DNA from: Candidatus Binataceae bacterium
GTDB lineage: Bacteria; Desulfobacterota; Binatia; Binatales; Binataceae
Length of the DNA: 64,000 nt
Direction of reading: 5' to 3'
Assembly (NCBI GenBank): GCA_035308025.1
Contig: DATGHL010000052.1
Location: forward strand, 55,475-119,474
Shown: positions 53,909 to 62,864 of the stretch, piece after piece
How positions within the stretch are numbered: position 1 is the stretch's first letter
Layout of the letters: each line of letters begins with the position of its first letter
The notes under the pieces: model-generated
The model's input: only the letters and a program-made list of their open reading frames with translations
Told to the model about the DNA's origin: nothing
Database searches by the model: none
Translations under genes and position numbers: made by a program

Positions 53909-55713
53909 GTGGCGATAACGATTCAGGTGCATAACATTTCAACGGTGATGACCGAGGCGGCGGTCCTGCCTATCCTGGCGGCGGTCGAGGCCCAGATCGA
54001 GCAGGACGTGGCGCCGATATGGGGCAATCAGACGGTCAGGCTTGAGCTGATTGCGGCGGGCGTCAACTTTGCGCCCGGGATGTGGCGGTTCGTGATCGCG
54101 GATACGTCGGACCAGGCGGGCGCGGCCAAGCTCGATAAGGCGGCGCGGGCGGTGCAGCGGCTGCTCGATCCGGTCGAGTTCGCGCGCCATATCCTGCAGG
54201 ACGATCCGTGGGAGACACAGGTCGCAATCACGCGGGCGCTCGAGCGACCGCAGGCGCGGGTGGCGGTCAAGGGCTGCCACGCCTCGTCGAAGACTCATCT
54301 GGCGGCCGAGTTCGTGCTGTGGTTCATCACGCGCTATGCGGACGCGATCGCGGTGACCACGGCGCCGACCGCGCGGCAGGCCGAGGATGTCATGTGGGGG
54401 GAAATCCACAAGGCGCGCTCGCGCAGCCGCGCCCCCTATACCAAGGGCAACCTGACCCATCTGGATATGGGCACGGACGGGACGCCGAATTACGCGACCG
54501 GGTTTACCACCAACAAAGGCGAGCAGGCGGTGAAGTTCCAGGGCTACCACGCACCGCATCTGCTGTTCGTGCTGGACGAGGCGCCGGGGATCCCGCCGGA
54601 GATTCTTGACGCGATCGAAGGCGCCGCGGCGGGCGGCGACGTGCGCGTGCTGATGCTGGGGAATCCGACGATTCCGAGCGGCAGCTTCTACGACGCGTTC
54701 ACGCTCGGGCGCGCAAACTGGCAGACCTTTACGATCGATGCCTTCGACACGCCGAACTTCAAGCCGCTGCGCGAAGCCGCCGGCGGCAACAAAGATACGA
54801 TGTTGGCGCTGCTGCGCGATTATCCGGAAGAGCATCCGGCGATCGCGTTTGCCGAGCGGCCGTATCTGGCGACGCCACTATGGGCGCGGCGGCGGCTGGT
54901 CGAATGGGGCGAGCGCTCGCCGATGTGGGCGGCGCGGGTGCGCGGGCAATTTCCCGAGCAGGCCGAGGACTCGCTGCTGTCGCTGGCGTGGCTCGAAGCG
55001 GCGCGCGCGCGAGGCGGTGGATAACCCGGCAGTCAAGCTCGCGGTCGGAATCGATGTCGCGGGCCCGGGCGAGGACGAGACCGTCGTGATGGTGCGCTGC
55101 GGACGGTCGCTGATCGCGCAACAGGCGTGGCCGGAGCAGGATCCGCGCGGCGCGGTCGCGGCCTTTTTGGCGCCGTACAAGCCGCGTATCGAAGAGCTCA
55201 ATATCGACTCGGCGGGAATCGGCCATTACTTCGCGCAGCATTTCGACGACCTCGGCTATGAGGTGAATTTCGTCAACGTCGGCGAGGTCGTGGCGGCGAA
55301 CGTCGACACCGAGCACTTCGTCAATCTAAAGGCGCAGCTTTACCTGGGGGTTGCGGCTGCGCTTCGAGGCCGGGGATATCGCCGGTGCGCTCGACGACAC
55401 GACGATCTCGCAACTGGCGTCGATTCGCTACAGGCATAATCCGCGCGGGCAGGTGATGATCGAATCGAAGGACGAGGCGGCCAAGCGCGGGGTGAAGTCG
55501 CCGGACCGCGCCGAGGCGCTGATGCTGGCGTTTGCTGAGCGGACGCCGGGAATCATGGACTTCTACAACCCGGATAAGCGCCCGCCGGAGCCCGAGACGC
55601 CGGTCGGTAATCCGCTAGTGCCGGGGCTCGAGGCGACCATGGAATCGGACGCCGACGATCTGATCGACGTCTCCGAGCAGGAGCTCAAGAAGCTGCGCGA
55701 GCGGCGGAGCTGA
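53909..55713 (+). pseudogene. Terminase large subunit, frameshifted, with foreign N terminus
   Basis: Begins at GTG 53909 with GGAGG upstream. Residues 1-70 (AITIQVHNISTVMTEAAVLP, QDVAPIWGNQTVRLELIAAG, FVIADTSDQAGA) are the start of a different phage protein. The terminase begins at about residue 76 (RLLDPVEFARHILQDDPWET); Walker A is KGCHASSKTHLA and Walker B LLFVLDEAPG. The frame breaks near 55005-55015 in a GCGCGCGCG run, continues in another frame (NPAVKLAVGIDVAGPGEDET, the RNase H-like nuclease, with IEELNIDSAGIGHYF), and breaks again near 55349 in a GGGGG run before LRLRFEAGDIAGALDDTTIS. Both shifts are +1. Confidence 0.8.
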
Positions 55714-55720
55714 GCGGGCT

Positions 55721-56128
55721 TTAAGCCGGCAAAAACGCGCCGGGCGGCAGCTTGAAGCGCGCGGCCAGCGCGGTGATTTGATGCAGGTTGAGGGTGCGCT
55801 TGCCGCGCAGAAGCTCCGAGACGACGCCCTGGCTGCCGACTTCCGGCAACTGGCTCTGGGTCAGGCCATGCTGCGCCATCAGGAACTTGAGCAGCTCGAC
55901 GCCGGCGAGGTCGGGGACTGCATGATGCGCGTGGTCGTAGGCCTCGATCAGCAGGCTCAGGGTGTCGATAAAGCGGTAGCGCGGCTCTTGTGGGCGGTCG
56001 CCCACTTCGTCGACCAGCTGATCGAGTTGCGCGACGGCGGCGTCATATTCGCGTTCGCTGCGGATCGCCAGCAGCGGCAGATAATGTTCGGGGTGCTTAA
56101 GGCTGCGCACGATGGTTCGCGTCTTCAT
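55721..56128 (-). CDS. HigA-type antitoxin (HTH)
   Basis: 135 residues from ATG 56128 (TTG 56137 is poor because it is too close to the GGAG). The N-terminal part (REYDAAVAQLDQLVDEVGDR) is helical; the C-terminal part GVELLKFLMAQHGLTQSQLP and EVGSQGVVSELLRGKRTLNL form the HTH_XRE DNA-binding domain, with RFKLPPGAFLPA at the end. It binds the operator upstream of higB and neutralises HigB. Its ATG overlaps the toxin TGA (56125-56128), so the order is toxin first, as in HigBA. Confidence 0.88.
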   Translation of the reverse strand: MKTRTIVRSLKHPEHYLPLLAIRSEREYDAAVAQLDQLVDEVGDRPQEPRYRFIDTLSLLIEAYDHAHHAVPDLAGVELLKFLMAQHGLTQSQLPEVGSQGVVSELLRGKRTLNLHQITALAARFKLPPGAFLPA

Positions 56129-56415
56129 GGTTTCCAATCTCCACGGTCGTATTCCTGATGGGTCAGCACGTGGCGGATGTATACTCGCTGGGCGTTGAAA
56201 TGAATCGCGGCGATCAGCCGATACTTGTTGCCGCCGAGGCTGAACACATACAGATTGACCGGCACGTAATCGACCGTGTTGAAGGTCTGCTTCAGCTCAG
56301 CAAGATTGCTGAAGCGGCCCTGCCTGACGATCTTGTACCACGCGCGCAACGACAATTCGGCATCGGCACGGCGTTGCCAGAATTCGCGCAGCGCCTTCAA
56401 CGAGATCACGTGCAT
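56125..56415 (-). CDS. HigB-type mRNA interferase toxin
   Basis: 96 residues (HVISLKALREFWQRRADAEL, LKQTFNTVDYVPVNLYVFSL, GGNKYRLIAAIHFNAQRVYI, RHVLTHQEYDRGDWKP), closely matching the HigB/RelE family fold with the conserved NxDYVP and GGNKYRL segments. The toxin cuts mRNA in the ribosome when free. It lies on the opposite strand to the prophage late genes, between the terminase and portal, and has its own promoter. Such modules stabilise mobile DNA. Confidence 0.9.
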   Translation of the reverse strand: MHVISLKALREFWQRRADAELSLRAWYKIVRQGRFSNLAELKQTFNTVDYVPVNLYVFSLGGNKYRLIAAIHFNAQRVYIRHVLTHQEYDRGDWKP

Positions 56416-56422
56416 GGGCGGT

Positions 56423-56464
56423 ACTCTATCTCAAGACGCGATAGTTGTCAACGCAAATTGAGAT
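56423..56464 (-). promoter_or_regulatory. HigBA promoter with overlapping inverted-repeat operator
   Basis: On the minus strand, TTGACA (56446-56451) and TAGAGT (56423-56428) form a sigma-70-type -35/-10 pair with a 17-base spacer, ending 8 bases before the toxin ATG. The arms ATCTCAA (56428-56434) and TTGAGAT (56458-56464) flank it as an inverted repeat, a probable HigA operator. Confidence 0.7.
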
Positions 56465-56540
56465 ATTAAGCTCGACGCGCAGCGCGACAAGTAAAACGCG
56501 GCGGCTAGCAACTCGCGTGCGCCGGCCTCAAGAATAAAGC

Positions 56541-58326
56541 GTGGCTACTCGCGGTAAGTCGCGCGCAAAGAAGCAGCTCGCCAAATCCGGCGCTGAAGTC
56601 GCGCGCCGCGACGGCGTCGCGGTCAAGCCGCTCGATCCGGCGAAGCTGCTCGCGCAGGCGCGCCGCGAAATCGCCAACAGCTACCAGCAGGGCGTGCGCG
56701 ACACGATTTCGACGCTGCGCACCTCGGATTGGCTGGGGCCGCAGCAGCCGACGCCGCCGCAGGCGCCGGCTGACGCCGCGGAGATCCGCACGTGGGATTA
56801 TCCGACCGGCTACAACGTCAGTTTTCAGCCGCGCAAGTATGCGCCCTACTCGTTCGGCCAACTGCGCTGGGTCGCGGACAACTTCGATCTGCTGCGTGAG
56901 GTGATCGAGCGGCGCAAGGATGAAATCACCTCGCTCGATTGGGATGTCGTCAGCCGCGACGGCGACAATATCGACGACGACGACGGCGCGCAGGCGATCA
57001 TCGAATTTCTACGCTACCCCGACGGCAACCCGCAGCATCCGTTTCAGACCTGGCAGCGGATGCTGCTCGAGGACATGTTCGTAATCGATGCGGCCGCGAT
57101 CTATCCGTGGCCCAAGGCCAGCGGCGAGCTCTACCGGCTCGAAGTGATCGATGGGGCGATCATCGTGCCGCTGATCGACGAAAGCGGGCGGCGCCCCGAG
57201 CCGCCCGAGCCGGCCTTTCAGCAGGTGATCAAGGGCCTGCCCTATCGCAACCTCGAAGGCGCCGGGATGGCAACCGGCGTGGTCAGCGATACCACAACGA
57301 TTGCGCTGACGTCGCAGGAGCTGATCTATTTTCCGCGCAACACGCGGCCCTATATGCCGATGTACGGCTACAGCCAGGTCGAGCAGGTGGTGCTGACGAT
57401 CGCGATCGGAATCAAGGCCGAGCTGCGGCAGTACTACTGGTTCACCGAGGGCACGATCCCGGACTCGATGATCAGCGTGCCGCCGAACTGGACCGGCAAG
57501 CAGATCGCGCGCTTTCAGGCGTGGTTCGACGATATGCTGCGCGGGAATCTGTCGCGGCGTTCGGGCGGCGCGGTCTTTGTCCCCGGCGGGGTCAAGGACG
57601 TGATGCTCAAGGACTACAAATTCGATCTGCCGATGTTCCAGTGGATCGCGCGCGTGGTCTGCGCCAGTTTCCATGTCTCGAATCAGCCGTATATCGAGCA
57701 GCAGAATCGCGCGACCGCGCAGACCGCGCAGGTGATGCAGATTGCGGAGGCCGAGGAGCCTGACAAGCAGTGGTGGAAGTCGCTGATGAATCTGGTCATC
57801 CACCATTATTTCGGGCGGCTCGACCTCAAGTTCGCATACAAGGAAGACGACCAGACCGATCCGCAGGAGCGCGCCAAGGCGGCCGATATCCAGGTGCGCG
57901 GCGGGACCAAGACGGTCAACGAAATCCGCATGGCGAACGGCGACGATCCCTATCCGGCGGGCGTCGGCGACAAGCCGTTTATCGTGGCCGGCAATATGAC
58001 CGTGCTGCTCGAGGATATCGAGACGGCCTCGCAAAAGGCGGTCGCGCCGGCGCCGGTCGTGGCCGGGGCGCAAGCGGGCGGCAATGAAGCCGCCGCGCCT
58101 CGCGTCAAGCCCGCGGATGCAAATGGAAACGCTGGCAATGATGCCGGCAATCCAGCGACGGCCAAAGCGGCCTCGGCGGAAAAAAAAGCCTCGCGCCAAT
58201 GCGCTGGCCCGAACGCCCGTCGCCGCGCGGGCGGCCCGCGAGCTCGAACATCTTATGAGCGGGTTTTTCAGCGAGGAAAGGCACCGGGTCGCGGCCGCAC
58301 TGGTCGCAGCCTATGAGAGGCTTTAA
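56541..58326 (+). pseudogene. Phage portal protein, frameshifted near the C terminus
   Basis: Starts at GTG 56541. The body is intact: TWDYPTGYNVSFQPRKYAPY, RWVADNFDLLREVIERRKDE, TSLDWDVV, PRNTRPYMPMYGYSQVEQVV, ARVVCASFHVSNQPYIEQQN and RGGTKTVNEIRMANGDDPYP are portal family segments. An A8 run at 58180-58187 shifts the frame: the downstream true end in the +1 frame reads RELEHLMSGFFSEERHRVAA ending at 58326, whereas the unshifted frame runs into SYERVFQRGKAPGRGRTGRS. The portal ring is the DNA entry channel and binds terminase. Confidence 0.85.
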
Positions 58327-58329
58327 GAC

Positions 58330-58737
58330 ATGATCCGCGCAAACTATATCGGAGCGCCCGAGTTCTACAATCTGAATAACGTGTGCCGGATGATCACCGA
58401 GGCATTCGGCTGGAATCTATATCTCGTAGGGTCGTCGATGACCAGGCGGGATTATCGCGATGTCGACTTGCGGCTGATTTTACCTGACGAAGAGTTCGAC
58501 TTGATGTTTCCTGGTATTTCCGGGGCACACTGGCTGGACGCGCGCTGGTCGCTGATCTGCGCGTCTATCTCGGAATGGATCGGTAAGCGGTGCAATCTGC
58601 CAATCGATTTTCAGATACAGCGAGAGACGCAAGCGAATGGGGAGTATCCAAGCGCCGGAGTGCATCCGCGTAACGCGCTAGGGATGTTCATCGAGCGAAA
58701 CGATCGGGGCTCACATGGCGATCACGCCGGAAGATGA
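58330..58737 (+). CDS. Phage nucleotidyltransferase-like protein
   Basis: 135 residues. LYLVGSSMTRRDYRDVDLRL is the helix-turn signature of minimal nucleotidyltransferases (GSxxxRRDYRDVDLR), and ARWSLICASISEWIGKRCNL with PIDFQIQRE is conserved in phage relatives. It could modify a nucleic acid or protein. It overlaps the MuF gene by 23 bases. Confidence 0.65.
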   Translation: MIRANYIGAPEFYNLNNVCRMITEAFGWNLYLVGSSMTRRDYRDVDLRLILPDEEFDLMFPGISGAHWLDARWSLICASISEWIGKRCNLPIDFQIQRETQANGEYPSAGVHPRNALGMFIERNDRGSHGDHAGR

Positions 58738-59404
58738 GGCGCGCGTGAGTGCGATTCTCGAACAGCTCGATTTGAGCGGCTGGGCGGTGCTGGTCAACGG
58801 CGTCACGCCGCTGCTCGGTGAGGTAATGCGCGCCGGCGGTAGCGCGGCGCTCGCCACACTCAAGATACCGGCAGCTGACGAGCTCGATTTGACCAACGTC
58901 GTCAACGCAGACGCCGCGGCCTTCGCCGCGGCGCGCGGCGCCGAGCTGGTCGGGATGCGCTACGACGAGGCCGGCGCGCTGGTCGCCAATCCCGACGCCA
59001 GCTGGGCAATCACCGACAGCACGCGCGAACTGTTGCGCGGGACCGTGCGCCAGGCGATCGAGGAAGGCTGGAGCGCGCAGCAGCTCGGCGCCGCGGTCGA
59101 ATCGAGCTACGCCTTCAGCGCAACGCGCGCGGCGATGATCGGGCGCACGGAGATTGCGCGCGCCTCGGAGCAAGGGACGCTCAGCGGCTGGCGCAACAGC
59201 GGCGTGGTCGATGCGGTGCGCTGGGTGCTCGGCTCGGAGCACGACGATGACGTGCCGGGCGGCGATGAGTGCGACGACAATGCCGAGGCGGGCGCGATCG
59301 CGATTGGCGAGGCTTTTCCGTCGGGCGATGAAGCGCCGCCGGCGCATCCGAACTGTATCTGCGCGCTCGAAGCCGTAGTCAGTCAGGAGGGGGATGAGCA
59401 ATGA
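58715..59404 (+). CDS. MuF-like phage head morphogenesis protein
   Basis: 229 residues. A helical N-terminal region (SAILEQLDLSGWAVLVNGVT) precedes the MuF domain: DSTRELLRGTVRQAIEEGWS, RAAMIGRTEIARASEQGTLS and WVLGSEHDDDVPGGDECDDN, ending SGDEAPPAHPNCICALE with Cys and His. These minor head proteins are injected or sit at the portal vertex. The gene order portal-NTase-MuF is typical. Confidence 0.85.
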   Translation: MAITPEDEARVSAILEQLDLSGWAVLVNGVTPLLGEVMRAGGSAALATLKIPAADELDLTNVVNADAAAFAAARGAELVGMRYDEAGALVANPDASWAITDSTRELLRGTVRQAIEEGWSAQQLGAAVESSYAFSATRAAMIGRTEIARASEQGTLSGWRNSGVVDAVRWVLGSEHDDDVPGGDECDDNAEAGAIAIGEAFPSGDEAPPAHPNCICALEAVVSQEGDEQ

Positions 59405-59613
59405 GTAGTAGTGTGAGCGCGCCGGATCCGGCACTGACACTCGAAAAGGAGATCGGCGACTGGTACAACGGCAACCTGCTCGAAGCGCCGCGGCTGAAAA
59501 AGCTGATCGTGTTGAAGCATCTGCGGCTCGATATGCCCCATCTCAGTACTCATCCGAACAGCCTCGAGAGCGAAATTCGCAAAGAGCTCAAGGCGCTCAA
59601 GGCGGCGAAATGA
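59401..59613 (+). CDS. Small phage protein
   Basis: 70 residues, overlapping the MuF stop (ATGA). The C-terminal 30 residues are helical and basic (LESEIRKELKALKAAK). No family is recognised. It is coupled to the genes on both sides (next ATG overlaps its TGA). Confidence 0.45.
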   Translation: MSSSVSAPDPALTLEKEIGDWYNGNLLEAPRLKKLIVLKHLRLDMPHLSTHPNSLESEIRKELKALKAAK

Positions 59614-60035
59614 GCGAATCAATCACCGGGCTGCGTCTGGCGAATGCGGTTGATCGGCTTGAGCAATGCCGCAATGCGATGATGGACGCGCATACCACGT
59701 TCGTTGCGACGCGCGCGGCGTTTCTGGAGCAGCGCGAAGCGGTGTCGCAATTGGTGCAAGGGCTCGAAGCCCCGGACACCCCGGCCACACCCGCAGGAGG
59801 ATCAGCGCCCAAGCAAAATCATCGCGGACGGCCACACGACGGCGAGCGTCGGGTAATCGAATACCTTGCGGCGCATCCAAGGGTCGAACTCGATCAGATA
59901 GTCGCCGCACTTGCCATGAGCCCGGCTTATCTGCGTAACAGGCTGCTCCCGAAACTGCGGCTCAAGGGGCGGATTGTGAATAACCTCGGCCGGTGGGAGG
60001 TTGTGCCGTCGGCCCTCAATGGAGCCGCACATTGA
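59610..60035 (+). CDS. Phage winged-helix-like protein
   Basis: 141 residues. A coiled-coil-like N-terminal part (RLANAVDRLEQCRNAMMDAH) is followed by a winged helix (DGERRVIEYLAAHPRVELDQ, IVAALAMSPAYLRNRLLPKL, RLKGRIVNNLGRWEVVPS). It resembles transcription-type proteins with no known role in the late region. Its TGA overlaps the next TTG start. Confidence 0.5.
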   Translation: MSESITGLRLANAVDRLEQCRNAMMDAHTTFVATRAAFLEQREAVSQLVQGLEAPDTPATPAGGSAPKQNHRGRPHDGERRVIEYLAAHPRVELDQIVAALAMSPAYLRNRLLPKLRLKGRIVNNLGRWEVVPSALNGAAH

Positions 60036-60232
60036 GCGAACTGACGCCGCACGGGTTGCCCTTCGTGTTGCCGTCGGCGCTGGCGGATAAGTTGCGCGCG
60101 CGCGGCGTCGGCGCGGGATTCTTCGGCAAGGTGACGTTTCATTTCGAGCACGGTCAGGTTGTGCGAGTCGAGACGATCGCGGTCGATACGCCGGCCTTGA
60201 GCGCGCGCTTCGTCAAGGGTGATAATCGCTGA
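60032..60232 (+). CDS. Small phage protein
   Basis: 66 residues starting at TTG 60032 (SELTPHGLPFVLPSALADKL), overlapping the preceding stop (TTGA). FFGKVTFHFEHGQVVRVETI looks beta-rich. A terminator follows at 60268, so it ends the transcription unit. Function is unknown. Confidence 0.45.
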   Translation: MSELTPHGLPFVLPSALADKLRARGVGAGFFGKVTFHFEHGQVVRVETIAVDTPALSARFVKGDNR

Positions 60233-60267
60233 CACCGACTAGATAGTTCGGGTATCGAGCGGAATCG

Positions 60268-60321
60268 AGCCCCAGCCGTTCGCGTGAAATCGCGCGGGCG
60301 CTGGGGCTTTTGGCTTTTTTA
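60268..60321 (+). terminator. Rho-independent terminator after the head-gene unit
   Basis: AGCCCCAGC (60268-60276) pairs with GCTGGGGCT (60300-60308), followed by TTTTGGCTTTTTT. It lies about 35 bases after the last small head-region gene and before the exported late proteins. Confidence 0.75.
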
Positions 60322-60337
60322 GGGGAGGTGCGGCGGG

Positions 60338-61747
60338 ATGAGGCGGATAGTCGATAGACTCAGCGCGCTGGCGGCGCTGCTCATGGTGGCGGCGGCGGGC
60401 GCGTTTGCCGATCAGCCGCAGCCGGTGGCCGTGCCGCCAAATTTGTCGCTGCACGGCGCCGACACTATCGATTGCGTGCGCGGCTCGCGGCAGGCGGCCA
60501 CTCTACTCGCGAGCGAAACCTTGACACTGGCCTGCTCATTAGCCGCGAGTCCAACCGGGCAGATCGACTTCGAGCTGCGGGTGTGTCAGGACGCGATCGG
60601 CGGCCGGACCTTGACCTGGAACAACAGCAACCTGGTCTGGAGTTCGGGCGTCGCGCCGACGATGCCGAGCGCGGCCGGCGCCTGCCTGAATGAACGTTTC
60701 CGCTACGATGGCGCGAGCTTTTATGACCTCGCCCCGCCCGCGGGCGCGACGATGGCGTTACCGGTCACGGCCGCGAATGGCGGCACTGGCGACAGCGTGG
60801 GGCGCGTCACCAAGACGAATGGGACGTACACCAACGGCCCGAACGGAACGACGCTGAACGAGCTGGCGGAATTCACGTACACGAATGTCGCGGCGCCGGC
60901 GCTGGTGCAGGAGTTCAACGGCACTGCGACGGGCCATACCGCGCCGATCGGGGTGGTCACGGCGGGCGCTGGCACTTCGGGTACGCCGACGATTGTGCAT
61001 AACGGCCTGGTTGCGGTCGATTTCGACGGCCAGACCACGGCGGCTGATATTGCGACTTATTCGACCAGCAGCGCAACCCACACCATGCACGACTGCGGAG
61101 TCACGCAGAGTAGTAAATGCACCACGGCGGCGCTGGGCGTAATCCTGACTGCCAACTCGGGCGCGGGGACCAACTCCAACGTCAACCTGACGATGAACGC
61201 CCCGGTGCCGAGTTCGCTGGCGGCCAAGCTGATCACGGGGGGCAACACTACTGTGACTGCGCAGACCGGCACGCCGCCCGCGCAGAATCTCTGGACGACA
61301 ATCGCTTCGGCGACCATTCCAGCAATGCCCGGTGGTAGCCCCGGAATTGGCAATATGGAATCACGCCTGATTCCTGGCAGCCTTGGTGTCTTTACGCTGG
61401 ACGCTGTGCCAACCGACCTATGCTGCGAACTGAGTGTTGCTTCACTGTGCGCATCTGGGGCTCAAACCCAGATCGATTCTCACTGCCTTGGAGCCGCGTA
61501 CCTGGCGACGTTAGCGCCGAATACGTCGTACCAGCATATCCCGTTTAATTTGGCTATTGCGAATTGGCAAGGATCGACAACCTCTGATAATCCACTTTCT
61601 TGCGGCAGTACCACGAGTCTGAAGTGTGTCTCCGCGGGCAATAATATCACGGTTCTTACCGCCCAGACTGGGGTGCTGGGATTAGCCGACGATGGTACGC
61701 AATCGTATGTGATGGAGATGCCGTTAATGGGCGGGGTGGGCCAGTGA
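60338..61747 (+). CDS. Exported phage-associated protein
   Basis: 469 residues, with a signal peptide (RIVDRLSALAALLMVAAAGA, cleavage near FADQ). The body is Ser/Thr/Gly-rich and beta-strand-like (LTLACSLAASPTGQIDFELR, NERFRYDGASFYDLAPPAGA, TGHTAPIGVVTAGAGTSGTP), typical of phage tail-fibre or appendage-type proteins. Several Cys pairs occur near the C terminus. It has GGGAGGTG before its ATG. An exported phage structural protein is unusual, but such signal peptides occur in some prophages. Confidence 0.5.
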   Translation: MRRIVDRLSALAALLMVAAAGAFADQPQPVAVPPNLSLHGADTIDCVRGSRQAATLLASETLTLACSLAASPTGQIDFELRVCQDAIGGRTLTWNNSNLVWSSGVAPTMPSAAGACLNERFRYDGASFYDLAPPAGATMALPVTAANGGTGDSVGRVTKTNGTYTNGPNGTTLNELAEFTYTNVAAPALVQEFNGTATGHTAPIGVVTAGAGTSGTPTIVHNGLVAVDFDGQTTAADIATYSTSSATHTMHDCGVTQSSKCTTAALGVILTANSGAGTNSNVNLTMNAPVPSSLAAKLITGGNTTVTAQTGTPPAQNLWTTIASATIPAMPGGSPGIGNMESRLIPGSLGVFTLDAVPTDLCCELSVASLCASGAQTQIDSHCLGAAYLATLAPNTSYQHIPFNLAIANWQGSTTSDNPLSCGSTTSLKCVSAGNNITVLTAQTGVLGLADDGTQSYVMEMPLMGGVGQ

Positions 61748-62659
61748 AAAAGCCAATAATCGCTATCACTCTTTTGATGCTCGGACTAGGGCTGGCCTCA
61801 GCGCAAGTGCGCTTTACCGACTGTCCGATGTGGCTGCGGTTCTTCGGCAACGGCGGCGACGGCACGTTAGTCTCGAACACGACTATGAATGAGCAGGGAG
61901 AAAACGAGTACACATCGACCGGAGCATCTGGCACTACCCCGGGCGTCTCAGTCAATTTGCAGTCGTCGTCGGTTGTTACGATTACCTCAGTCAACACCGG
62001 CAACAAGCCTGCTGGTTCGTGGATAATTCTGGCGTGGGGTTCATGCACTTTCGCCGGAACTATAAACAGCAACAGCGTGACGAGTGCGACGACTGGCAAC
62101 CTGGGAACGGCTTCGGGCGGAGGCTCCGGCGCGGGCGGCGGTTTTGGTGCAGCCAATGGCAGTAACGGCAGCAACGGGGTTCTTCCTGGTGGCACTGGAC
62201 CGGCAGGTCAACAGCAGATGGCGGCGGCGGGCGCGGGAGGCACCAGCGGCATAGCTGGCGCTGCTGGAGCGACCCCGGCAGCGAACAGCCTGCGTGCCCT
62301 TTTGAACAACAATCCGATTGGCTTTCCCGCACTTGGCGGCGCAGCAGGAGGGGCAGGCGGTAGCAGTGGCGGCTCCGGTGGCGCGGGCGGCGCGGCCTTT
62401 ATCGCCGCGTGTCTCGGCGGCATTACCTTCACCGGCACGATCAACGTGACCGGCGGCGCGGGTGGTGCAGGCGGAGCCAACACTGGTGGAGGCGGCGGTG
62501 GCGGCGGCGGCATGGTCATTTTAGCCGGTCCGACCGTGACCAATTCAAGGGACTATCATTCTGGCGGGCGGCGCGGCCGGAGTAATCGGCACCGGCACTT
62601 CGACGGCGGGCGGCGCAGGCGGCAACGGACTGAGCAAGGTCTATACGCACTCGCAGTAG
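61744..62659 (+). pseudogene. Glycine-rich exported protein, frameshifted
   Basis: Starts at GTG 61744 (overlapping the previous TGA as GTGA) with a signal peptide (KPIIAITLLMLGLGLASAQV). The body is rich in GGAGGAGG-type repeats (about 62100-62520). Near 62548 (TTCAAGGGAC) one extra base shifts the frame: the continuation GTIILAGGAAGVIGTGTSTA and GGAGGNGLSKVYTHSQ lies in the +1 frame and ends with TAG at 62657-62659. It is probably a surface or tail appendage protein. Confidence 0.55.
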
Positions 62660-62661
62660 TT

Positions 62662-62850
62662 ATGCCTGACGCGATTGCGATCGTGGAGCAGATAACCTTT
62701 CTGCTGGACGGCTTGACCGAGCAGATCGGCGAGGTGTGCCCACCGGACGGCGTCATCTGCGGCGCCTTGCCGCTTTTGCGGGTGCTCCGGCCGCGAATAG
62801 CCAATGTCTCAACGCTGAGCGACAACCAGCTCAAGTTACTAGTGTCCTGA
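62662..62850 (+). pseudogene. Small phage protein, interrupted by IS630
   Basis: An ORF starting at ATG 62662 reads PDAIAIVEQITFLLDGLTEQ, IGEVCPPDGVICGALPLLRV and LRPRIANVSTLSDNQLKLL. The TA target of the IS630 element is at 62840-62841, and the last residues V-S-stop come from the IS left end. So the natural 3' end lies beyond the element. Confidence 0.6.
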
Positions 62851-62864
62851 GTCATAAGAACGTT
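62842..62864 (+). repeat. IS630 left terminal inverted repeat
   Basis: The 23-base left end of the IS630 element, directly after the TA target. It matches the right end (63977-63999) in inverted form except for two adjacent positions (CATAAG versus CTAAAG). Confidence 0.85.

Larger units (their letters stand above)
46061..62839 (+). mobile_element. Cryptic, decaying prophage (left boundary at tRNA-Pro)
   Basis: A continuous plus-strand block of phage genes starts 123 bases after tRNA-Pro and runs to the IS630 insertion. Its order is replication/early genes, ParB-like, small and large terminase, portal, MuF-type head protein, and late exported proteins. No integrase, tail or lysis genes are seen; they may be beyond the window or lost. 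At least five genes carry frameshifts and three are truncated or fused by deletions. An addiction module sits inside on the minus strand. Confidence 0.8.

Noticed and set aside
57009..58199. Long minus-strand ORF across the portal gene
   Set aside because: Antisense to a recognised portal protein; composition is arginine/aspartate-rich and typical of GC-rich shadow frames.
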